In this document: positions 1-5,356 of the stretch, in pieces
Position numbering within the stretch: the stretch's first letter is position 1
How the letters are laid out: the number at the start of each line of letters is the position of its first letter
Assembly: GCA_007571225.1 (NCBI GenBank)
Contig: RKRU01000087.1
Coordinates: 1-7,259, forward strand
Length of the DNA: 7,259 bases
Direction: 5' to 3'
Origin: Nitrosopumilaceae archaeon
GTDB taxonomy: Archaea; Thermoproteota; Nitrososphaeria; Nitrososphaerales; Nitrosopumilaceae
Notes under the pieces: model-generated
Databases searched by the model: none
What the model was told of the DNA's origin: nothing
Seen by the model: the letters and a program-made list of their open reading frames with translations, nothing else
Translations under genes and position numbers: made by a program

Positions 1-1340
1 TGTTCTGCCACATATGCAGTGACTCCAGACCCACCGGTTATGTCAAGTACGAGATCCCCCACATCAGAGCACATCAACATGCAGTTCTTGACGACATCAG
101 ACTTTGTCTCTACTGCATAATTCTTGCTATTGAGCTGCATTCCCTCCCAGATATTTAAGAAAAGTTTTGGTGAATCTTCTGGATAGGTAATATACCTAAC
201 AGAATTTCTGGTAAAATAGAGTCTATCGTTGTTGTACAATGCATCCAATTCATCATGACCAAGTCTCCAGTGACTCCCACTCAGAGGAGAATACGTTTTA
301 CCATTTGGAAAGGTGTGTGGGTTGGATCGACTTGTAGTAGATGTACCCTGCGACTGAATTGATATGGTTGTACAATAACGTGAATCTTTTGGAATTTTTC
401 CATCTTTGGGGGCAGCAATTATAGTACCATCCTTTAATTGAATCTGTGGATATGATGTCTTTAGTAATTTATCGGTTCGTTCTTTCCACAGTCGGTTGAA
501 TGTTGCGTTTTTCTTGTCCTTGGCATACCAGAGTATATAATCATATGGATTCGGTCTGTCACCAGCACCGGCACCTCCTTTGGTTCTAAATAGGATTTGC
601 CACATAAAATTTTCAGGGCCAAACACCTCGTCAAGCAAGAGCCGTATACGGTGTTGGTTCTCAGTGGATATCTGTACAAAGATTGAACCTGTATCGGCCA
701 ATAGATCCTTTGCTAGTATCAGTCTCTTTCGAATCATGGCCAGGTACGAGTGGATGCCCATCTCCCAGGTGTCCCGAAACGCCTTGATCTGCTCTGGACG
801 CCTCTCGACGTTCTGGACATTGTCTTTTACGCTAGTGTTAAACAGACGCGGCTGAAAATTACTATTGTATTTTATGCCGTATGGTGGATCAAAGTATACC
901 ATCTGAACACGGCCTGCCATACCCTCCTTTTCTAGGAGCGAGTTCATTACTAGGAGCGAGTCACCTGCGATCACTCGGTTTGTCCAGCCGTCCTCATGCT
1001 CATAAAACTCCAAAGCCTCATGATATGGACGAGTATTTCCAAAAAAATCATCAAGTGTGGATCTTTTCGCCGCAGTTGAATTAAGTACGAGTGATGGATG
1101 TACCTGTTCATGAACATATAATGGAACGATGTCAACAGTAAGTTCGTCTGATTTGTCACGATCCCTGAAGAGCAAAATTGGAGAATCATACGGATCGAGC
1201 TCTGCATGATATGTTTTTGGTGCAGGGTTGTCACTGGTGAGGTTGCGATCTAGTCCCGCTGCAGGATTGTTTTTACGCTTTTCCTTGGTGTGACGGTAGT
1301 CGCTTATATCCTTGATGGGCTTTTTTGCGTGCTTGCCCAT
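1..1340 (-). CDS. Site-specific DNA methyltransferase, beta class (Mod/type III-like), partial at the left edge
   Basis: The minus strand is open from an ATG at 1338-1340 to the window edge: 446 codons and no stop, so the C-terminus is missing. Predicted role: S-adenosylmethionine-dependent methylation of an exocyclic amino group (N6-adenine or N4-cytosine). Visible parts: a polar N-terminus; catalytic motif IV DPPY at residues 151-154 in the context YFDPPYGIKYNSNFQP; a middle part of about 250 residues, probably including target recognition; then SAM-binding motif I near 430-440 (VLDITGGSGVTA). Motif IV before motif I is the beta-class order. Related large methyltransferases that I recall carry DPTCGSGTTA at motif I, so this copy is divergent there. 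Such enzymes often pair with a helicase/nuclease (type III Res or similar); any partner lies to the left, outside the window. Codons look more AT-rich than in ABCE1, compatible with horizontal gain. Family is fairly sure; target and system type are unknown. Confidence 0.9.
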   Translation of the reverse strand, partial: MGKHAKKPIKDISDYRHTKEKRKNNPAAGLDRNLTSDNPAPKTYHAELDPYDSPILLFRDRDKSDELTVDIVPLYVHEQVHPSLVLNSTAAKRSTLDDFFGNTRPYHEALEFYEHEDGWTNRVIAGDSLLVMNSLLEKEGMAGRVQMVYFDPPYGIKYNSNFQPRLFNTSVKDNVQNVERRPEQIKAFRDTWEMGIHSYLAMIRKRLILAKDLLADTGSIFVQISTENQHRIRLLLDEVFGPENFMWQILFRTKGGAGAGDRPNPYDYILWYAKDKKNATFNRLWKERTDKLLKTSYPQIQLKDGTIIAAPKDGKIPKDSRYCTTISIQSQGTSTTSRSNPHTFPNGKTYSPLSGSHWRLGHDELDALYNNDRLYFTRNSVRYITYPEDSPKLFLNIWEGMQLNSKNYAVETKSDVVKNCMLMCSDVGDLVLDITGGSGVTAYVAE

Positions 1341-1364
1341 CAGGGCCGGCACTCCGCATTATCG

Positions 1365-1372
1365 TTATAATA
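1365..1372 (-). promoter_or_regulatory. Candidate TATA box for the DNA methyltransferase
   Basis: On the minus strand the sequence reads TATTATAA, with its 5' end about 32 bp before the ATG at 1340. The spacing suits an archaeal promoter giving a leaderless or nearly leaderless mRNA. No Shine-Dalgarno-like run is seen just before the ATG. It directly adjoins the 11-bp tandem repeat. Confidence 0.5.
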
Positions 1373-1402
1373 TGAAGAGGATATGAAGAGGATATGAAGA
1401 TA
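1370..1402. repeat. 11-bp tandem repeat, three units, at the methyltransferase promoter
   Basis: Units ATATGAAGAGG (1370-1380), ATATGAAGAGG (1381-1391) and ATATGAAGATA (1392-1402) follow without gaps; the third differs in its last two bases. The array begins at the methyltransferase TATA box and extends upstream of it with respect to the minus-strand gene. A regulator bound there could repress or activate that gene. It may equally be a neutral slippage repeat. Confidence 0.85.
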
Positions 1403-1666
1403 AATACGCCATATACATGTGGTCGTTTATCACAGTACTTATTAAATCATTGTAAAGATGCGGCGGGAATTACATACAAAAGTTCAGAGCTGTACGATAA
1501 CCCAATTCTTCTGAGAATTTGATGGTGTAAAGGGGTATGGCATGAGAAGTGATATTGTCTAAGACGGGTCAGTGCCTGTCTGAGACTAGGCCAGTCGCCA
1601 TATTTTGGATAGAACCGATGGGACTACAGCCTACAAATACTCATACCGGCCAATCCTGCACGCAGG
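1403..1666. other. Divergent intergenic region with possible structured RNA
   Basis: This stretch lies between the methyltransferase (leftward) and ABCE1 (rightward). I see no credible gene. A TATA-like TTATTAAAT is at 1439-1447 on the plus strand. Two inverted repeats follow: a perfect 6-bp stem at 1504-1519 (AATTCT, loop TCTG, AGAATT) and a longer hairpin at 1557-1586. A short T run (TTTT) lies near 1602-1605. Together these could be a small RNA of about 140 nt, but no known RNA family is recognised. An 18-codon ORF beginning at 1458 looks accidental. Confidence 0.4.
1557..1586 (+). other. Strong hairpin with 13-pair stem and 4-nt loop
   Basis: The arms GTCTAAGACGGGT and GCCTGTCTGAGAC pair around a CAGT loop: ten Watson-Crick pairs, two G-U pairs and one A-G mismatch. 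The two wobbles work only if the plus strand is transcribed; in minus-strand RNA they become A-C mismatches. The hairpin lies about 80 bp before the ABCE1 TATA box, so a leaderless ABCE1 mRNA would not contain it. Confidence 0.6.
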
Positions 1667-1673
1667 TATAAAA
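1667..1673 (+). promoter_or_regulatory. TATA box of ABCE1
   Basis: TATAAAA begins exactly 29 bp before the ATG at 1696. Archaeal transcription usually starts about 25-30 bp downstream of the TATA box, so the mRNA should begin at or next to the ATG and lack a leader. The region between has no good Shine-Dalgarno motif. This supports 1696 as the start codon. Confidence 0.75.
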
Positions 1674-1695
1674 CGAGGCATGTTCAGGACACCTT

Positions 1696-3489
1696 ATGAC
1701 CCACAGAGTGGCAGTACTGGATCAGGACTTGTGCCAGCCCCGCAAGTGTGGACTGGAGTGCATAAAATACTGTCCAGTCAACAAATCTGGAGCCGACTGC
1801 ATAGTCCTTGATGATGCGACCAAAAAGGCAGTCATTGACGAACAGATCTGCAATGGTTGTGGAATATGCGTCAAGGTGTGTCCGTTTGAGGCCATAACGA
1901 TAGTCAACCTGGCAGAAGAGCTTGCGACTGACAAGGTGCACCAGTACGGCCCCAACTCGTTTAGGCTGTACAGGCTGCCGGTACCCAGAAAGGGTGAGGT
2001 CCTAGGACTGCTTGGACGAAACGGCATGGGAAAGAGTACAATAGTCAGCATCCTCTCTGGAAACCTAAAGCCCAACTTGGGCCGGTACGACGATCCTCCA
2101 CACTGGGATGAGATCCTCAAGTATTACGGCGGTACCGAACTGAAGAGGCATTTTGAGCGCATAATGAACGGCGAGATTACAGCCTCTATAAAGCCGCAGC
2201 AGGTCTACCGCATTGCCCAGGCCTTTGATGGTACTGCATCTGAACTGCTCAAGAGATACGACCAGCGCGGCGTCTCGCGCCAGCTAGTCGTAGATCTGAA
2301 CCTAGAGAACTCTATGGACCGCCACCTCAAGGATCTGAGTGGGGGCGAGCTGCAGCGGGTTGCAGTAGCAGTCGCAGCCATCCGTGATGCCGAGTTCTAC
2401 TTTTTTGACGAGCCATCCTCATACAACGATGTCTTTCAAAGGATGGGCGTCGCGCGCGTAATCCAAAGACTTGCCAAGCTTGGCAAGGGTGTGATGGTAG
2501 TCGAGCATGACCTAACACTGCTTGACTTTCTGAGCGACTATATCGAGGTTCTGTACGGGGAGCCTGCTGCATATGGAATAGTATCCTCGGTACTGTCCAC
2601 TAGGGTGGGCATCAACGTCTTTCTTGACGGATACCTGCCAGCAGAGAACGTCCGGTTCCGGGACAAAAAGTTCTCGTTTGACGCGTCGTCCACATCCCAC
2701 TCAGAAGATGTCTTTGAGGCCGGAGACGAGATAGTCGCGTATCCGCCACTGACCAAGAAATATGATTTGTTTTCAGTTGCAGCAGAGCGGGGCCGCATCC
2801 GTAAGGGAGAGATCTTGGGTGTGATGGGGGCAAACGCCTTGGGCAAGACCACGCTTATGAAGATGATAGCGGGAGCCGTCACTCCAGATTCTGGTAATAT
2901 GGATACAAGTGCAAAACTGGCCTACAAGCCCCAGTACCTGCAGAATGACTCTGACGCAGAGGTAATTTCTGTGCTTGGCGCGGCAAACGGTGCCCCAATT
3001 GAGGGGAGCATCTCAGAAGAGCAGATAGTAAATCCGCTGCGGATTCGGCGGCTGTACAACAAGACGATTAGAACCCTGTCCGGCGGCGAACTGCAGAAGG
3101 TTGCCGTGGCCTCGTGTCTGCTCCAGAAGATGGACCTGTATGCGCTCGACGAGCCGTCTGCGTTTCTAGATGTGGAGGACCGCATAGCGCTTGCAAAGTT
3201 TATTCAAAAGTTTGTCCGTTCATTTGGCAAGTCGGCGATTATAATCGATCACGACTTGCAGCTGATGGACTTGGTGTCAGATTCAATGATAAGCTTTGAG
3301 GGGGGGCCTGGGGTGCGGGGCCTTGCAACGGGGCCCATGCCAAAGGCAGATGCTATGAACCGGTTTTTGCGCTCACTTGACATGTCGTTCCGTCGGGACG
3401 AGAAGAGCATGCGGCCGCGCGTCAACAAGCCTGACAGCAGGCTTGACAAGATCCAAAAGGGGACCGGCAAATTTTATCATGCCCACTGA
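1696..3489 (+). CDS. abcE1: Ribosome-recycling ATPase ABCE1 (Rli1)
   Basis: A 597-residue cytoplasmic twin-ATPase that splits ribosomes into subunits after termination, together with aRF1/aPelota, and helps couple recycling to initiation. The N-terminal iron-sulfur domain has the expected cysteines (13, 18, 22, 26, 35, 52, 55, 58, 62) for two 4Fe-4S clusters. First ATPase domain: Walker A GRNGMGKS 107-114, signature LSGGELQR 214-221, Walker B with DEP 238-240, switch histidine 271. A hinge follows at about 293-323. Second ATPase domain: Walker A GANALGKT 378-385, signature LSGGELQK 461-468, DEP 485-487, switch histidine 519. The end, about 566-597, is the second hinge. Length is usual for archaeal ABCE1. 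Oddities: alanine 381 replaces the usual middle glycine of the second Walker A, and the first D-loop reads SSYND rather than SSYLD. These may be lineage traits. A TATA box 29 bp upstream fixes the start. Identification is very secure. Confidence 0.98.
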   Translation: MTHRVAVLDQDLCQPRKCGLECIKYCPVNKSGADCIVLDDATKKAVIDEQICNGCGICVKVCPFEAITIVNLAEELATDKVHQYGPNSFRLYRLPVPRKGEVLGLLGRNGMGKSTIVSILSGNLKPNLGRYDDPPHWDEILKYYGGTELKRHFERIMNGEITASIKPQQVYRIAQAFDGTASELLKRYDQRGVSRQLVVDLNLENSMDRHLKDLSGGELQRVAVAVAAIRDAEFYFFDEPSSYNDVFQRMGVARVIQRLAKLGKGVMVVEHDLTLLDFLSDYIEVLYGEPAAYGIVSSVLSTRVGINVFLDGYLPAENVRFRDKKFSFDASSTSHSEDVFEAGDEIVAYPPLTKKYDLFSVAAERGRIRKGEILGVMGANALGKTTLMKMIAGAVTPDSGNMDTSAKLAYKPQYLQNDSDAEVISVLGAANGAPIEGSISEEQIVNPLRIRRLYNKTIRTLSGGELQKVAVASCLLQKMDLYALDEPSAFLDVEDRIALAKFIQKFVRSFGKSAIIIDHDLQLMDLVSDSMISFEGGPGVRGLATGPMPKADAMNRFLRSLDMSFRRDEKSMRPRVNKPDSRLDKIQKGTGKFYHAH

Positions 3490-3728
3490 CACATGAATGG
3501 TGCTGCCTGTGTCTTTCTGATGATCTTGTGGCCCACACTAGTTGTCGAGTATGTGCCGGTGTTGCCTGTGCCGATGCTACATTTCATCGTGCATGTTTGA
3601 TGCGGGCCTCCTATCTATATGTACATGTTACGGTAAAGGCCGCCTGTCTACACATACATGTGCAGTAAATATTGTCATCATCATACAGATACATCTGCGC
3701 AGAATTATCGGTTTGGTGCATATAGATA
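3490..3728. other. Intergenic region between ABCE1 and the Trm5-like gene
   Basis: About 240 bp with no convincing gene; a cysteine-rich reading frame at 3542-3745 overlaps the next gene's start and looks accidental. There is no long T run that would be a clear ABCE1 terminator. It holds an imperfect tandem repeat (3605-3669) and, at 3518-3546, a segment resembling the repeats upstream of the Panacea gene. Confidence 0.5.
3605..3669. repeat. Imperfect 33-bp tandem repeat
   Basis: Two adjacent units, 3605-3637 and 3638-3669, both start GGCC and end GTAAA, and share TCTA and TACATGT in register. About three quarters of positions agree with one single-base gap. Both contain pyrimidine/purine-alternating ACATGT segments. 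No function is apparent. Confidence 0.5.
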
Positions 3729-4601
3729 ATGAATATATTCAGTAGGCAGTACCGGAGAACCGTGACGCGCATGCTTCGCAGGTCGCTTGAGCACGTACTG
3801 ACGCCGTCAGAGGCCGACGAGCTGATATCTGCCTTTGATCAAATAGGCGAGATAATCATAATCCGAATTCCAGATTCATTGTTGCACCGCAAGCGCGTAA
3901 TTGGAGAGACTCTACTTGACGGCATCAAAATTGCACGAAGCGTCTTTTATCAGCAGTCCGCAGTCTCTGGAGACCACCGCACCCGGAATCTTGAGATTAT
4001 AGCAGGCAGGGACGATACTACAACTGAGTACAGGGAGTCTGGATGCCGCTTTATAGTAGATGTGGAGAACGCGTTCTTTTCTCCGAGGCTCTCGCATGAG
4101 CGTGCTCGAATAGCGGGGCTGGTACGCGAGGGCGAGACTATCGTAAACATGTTCGGCGGTGTGGGGATGTTCTCGATTGTGGCCGCCAAACATACGGACT
4201 GTACAGTATACAGCATAGACGCAAATCCCGTTGCCAATGAGTTGTGCAAGAGGAGCCTGAATCTCAACAGGAAGATGGCCGGTCAGGTAATCCCGATATG
4301 CGGGGATGCGTCGCAGGTGATACAGGAGAGGCTTGCAGATCTGTCGGACCGGACGCTGATGCTGCTGCCGGAGCGGTCAGATGAGTTTCTAGACTCTGCT
4401 GTACTGACTACGGTAAACGGCGGTACCATCCACTACTATTCGCATGTTCATGCCGACTGCAAGGCCGACGCACCGCGGCTCTCCGAAGAGCACTATTGCA
4501 GTGTCGTGCCGGTACGCTCCCAAGTAGTGTACTCTCGTATAGTCAGGGCCGTCGGCCCACGGTACTATCAGACCGTGGTGGATGCACAGATACGCGTCTA
4601 G
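3729..4601 (+). CDS. trm5: Trm5-like tRNA (guanine37-N1) methyltransferase
   Basis: Class I SAM-dependent methyltransferase resembling archaeal Trm5, which makes m1G37 next to the anticodon and prevents +1 frameshifting. Visible markers (290-residue numbering): N-terminal D2-like domain ending RNLEIIAG (87-93), FSPRLSHERAR (117-127) with the conserved glutamate, SAM motif I NMFGGVGMFSI (140-150), acidic D164 in IDANP, MLLP (211-214), HYY (235-237) and PRYY (278-281). The N-terminal D1 domain of longer Trm5b proteins is absent. The NLP catalytic-type motif of known Trm5 enzymes reads LLP here, losing an asparagine; it could still be a G37 enzyme, or a related methyltransferase. Start: the ATG at 3729 sits within TATA-like sequence, so GTG 3762 or ATG 3771 (MLRRSLEHVL) is a better candidate. 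It follows ABCE1 in the same direction, but a separate promoter is likely. Its stop overlaps the convergent neighbour. Confidence 0.85.
   Translation: MNIFSRQYRRTVTRMLRRSLEHVLTPSEADELISAFDQIGEIIIIRIPDSLLHRKRVIGETLLDGIKIARSVFYQQSAVSGDHRTRNLEIIAGRDDTTTEYRESGCRFIVDVENAFFSPRLSHERARIAGLVREGETIVNMFGGVGMFSIVAAKHTDCTVYSIDANPVANELCKRSLNLNRKMAGQVIPICGDASQVIQERLADLSDRTLMLLPERSDEFLDSAVLTTVNGGTIHYYSHVHADCKADAPRLSEEHYCSVVPVRSQVVYSRIVRAVGPRYYQTVVDAQIRV
3732..3740 (+). promoter_or_regulatory. Candidate TATA element for the Trm5-like gene
   Basis: GAATATATTC (3731-3740) is a palindromic TATA-like element lying inside the longest reading frame. It begins about 29-30 bp before the in-frame GTG at 3762 and 38 bp before the ATG at 3771. 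A second TATA-like string, CATATAGATA, sits just before the ATG at 3729. If either is used, the first 11-14 codons of the long frame are not translated. Confidence 0.4.
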
Positions 4602-4834
4602 TCCTCTGTTGATGTGATTGACGCAGACGAGGCGCGGGTGGTTGCAGTCACGTAGCCTATCCAGGCCACTACGCCGAGTATGCCTCCTACTATCATAAGC
4701 ATGGAGAGCTGTTGTATTATCGGACTCCATTCTGAGAGCATGAGTAGGTATGCGTACAGGAAGAATCCTACTATGGCCAAGACAAATATCATTATGCCCA
4801 CACCCTTGCGGCGCTCCATGAGTGGCGGCATCAT
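4598..4834 (-). CDS. Small two-helix membrane protein, function unknown
   Basis: A 78-residue frame with a short basic N-terminus (MERRKG) and two hydrophobic segments, about residues 14-33 and 43-64, split by a short polar turn (SEWSPIIQQ), then a Ser/Thr-rich tail of about 14 residues ending in TED. This suggests an integral membrane hairpin; function is unknown. I have the impression that similar small proteins occur widely in Thaumarchaeota, but cannot check. Several ATGs are possible: 4834, 4831 and 4819. A TATA-like AATAAATA on the minus strand begins 29 bp before the ATG at 4819, so the real protein is probably 73 residues starting MERRKGVGIM. Its stop codon overlaps that of the convergent Trm5-like gene in one CTAG. 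The hydrophobic pattern and in-frame charge layout make it a believable gene despite its size. Confidence 0.75.
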   Translation of the reverse strand: MMPPLMERRKGVGIMIFVLAIVGFFLYAYLLMLSEWSPIIQQLSMLMIVGGILGVVAWIGYVTATTRASSASITSTED

Positions 4835-4840
4835 GTTAGT

Positions 4841-4848
4841 TATTTATT
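4841..4848 (-). promoter_or_regulatory. Candidate TATA box of the small membrane protein
   Basis: On the minus strand AATAAATA has its 5' end at 4848. It is only 14 bp from the ATG at 4834 but 29 bp from the ATG at 4819, the same spacing as for ABCE1. It therefore favours the later start. Confidence 0.5.
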
Positions 4849-5010
4849 GGTAAGCGGATGGTGGTGTATGACTCTGTCTTGTACAGTACAAAAATCTAAG
4901 GTTCCATGTCGGTTCTCTCCAAAATACGAGTGCTAGATGGGGCTCTCCCTAGAATGCGAGCCACTGCCAATCTCAGATAACGATTTTGTCAAAAATATGG
5001 AGATCTTAAT

Positions 5011-5091
5011 CTACAACACAATCTCAGTGTAAACAATCTGTCGAATTTGTACCTCTCTAACCTTCTTGATGGCCTCTTCAAAGCGCTTCAT
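5011..5091 (-). other. 26-codon micro-ORF or gene remnant inside the direct-repeat pair
   Basis: The minus strand reads ATG at 5089-5091 to TAG at 5011-5013 and encodes MKRFEEAIKKVREVQIRQI plus seven residues (VYTEIVL). The first half is a charged, amphipathic helix-like sequence. The second half lies in repeat copy 5018-5052; the other copy (5092-5126) is immediately upstream and encodes nearly the same peptide (VQIRQIVYAEIV) in a different register relative to this ATG. This looks like the tail of a lost gene after a tandem duplication, or a real microprotein. No family is recognised. Confidence 0.25.
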
Positions 5092-5126
5092 ACAATCTCA
5101 GCGTAAACAATCTGTCGAATTTGTAC
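5018..5126. repeat. 35-bp direct repeat pair
   Basis: Copies at 5018-5052 and 5092-5126 run from ACAATCTCAG to CGAATTTGTAC and differ at one base (T at 5028, C at 5102). Start-to-start spacing is 74 bp, not a multiple of three. Similarity stops sharply at both ends. Near-identity suggests a recent duplication or selection for the sequence. Confidence 0.9.
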
Positions 5127-5254
5127 TTGGGATCAGTTATTTGGAAGATCTAGATGGCTGCTGGGGGCTTATGAAGTGGGTAACCTTACGAACTAATATT
5201 ACATGAGATTAGCCAACACGTATTCTCGAGAGAACCCAAAGATCCCCCTTGGTC

Positions 5255-5302
5255 AAAAAGTTTCAATTAAAAGCTAAAATATTTGTTACTTTATTCCAAA
5301 AA
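5255..5302 (-). terminator. T-rich region downstream of the Panacea gene
   Basis: On the minus strand, beyond the Panacea stop at 5357, there are T runs at 5302-5298, 5280-5277 and 5259-5255 in an AT-rich context. Archaeal RNA polymerase commonly terminates at such T-rich tracts without a hairpin. Position and orientation fit the end of the Panacea transcript. Confidence 0.4.
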
Positions 5303-5356
5303 TTAAGGGTTGTTCCAGTAGGACACACCCGTGTTTTTCTTACAGATCAGCTGTTG

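Larger units (their letters stand above)
4911..5236. repeat. Element bounded by imperfect 20-bp inverted repeats
   Basis: GGTTCTCTCCAAAATACGAG at 4911-4930 matches the reverse complement of 5217-5236 at 17 of 20 positions; GCTA follows on the inner side of both ends, offset by two bases. A further direct copy of the motif lies at 4941-4960 (15 of 20). No flanking target-site duplication is visible and no transposase is present. It could be a small MITE-like element or a set of binding sites. Confidence 0.45.
4849..5356. other. Repeat-rich intergenic stretch without a convincing gene
   Basis: About 500 bp, AT-richer than the flanking core genes by eye, with stops in all frames. It holds three copies of a 20-bp motif (two direct, one inverted), a 35-bp direct repeat, two very short ORFs (4937-5032 plus, 31 codons, beginning MGLSLECEP; 5011-5091 minus, 26 codons) and A-runs on the plus strand near the Panacea stop. 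It may be a decayed gene or a small non-autonomous element. No toxin-like gene is evident. Confidence 0.6.

Noticed and set aside
1341..1695. tRNA, 5S rRNA or SRP RNA gene
   Set aside because: No TPsiC-like GTTCRA box, cloverleaf pairing or known conserved RNA motif is visible on either strand.
1722..2120. 132-codon minus-strand frame
   Set aside because: It is antisense to the iron-sulfur and first ATPase domains of ABCE1, which are clearly the coding strand.
3542..3745. 67-codon cysteine-rich plus-strand frame
   Set aside because: It overlaps the start of the Trm5-like gene, lacks a placed promoter, and its composition follows the local TG/CA-rich repeats.
5018..5126. Minimal CRISPR array
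   Set aside because: There are only two repeats and one 39-bp spacer, no cas gene nearby, and the repeat falls partly within a protein-like reading frame.
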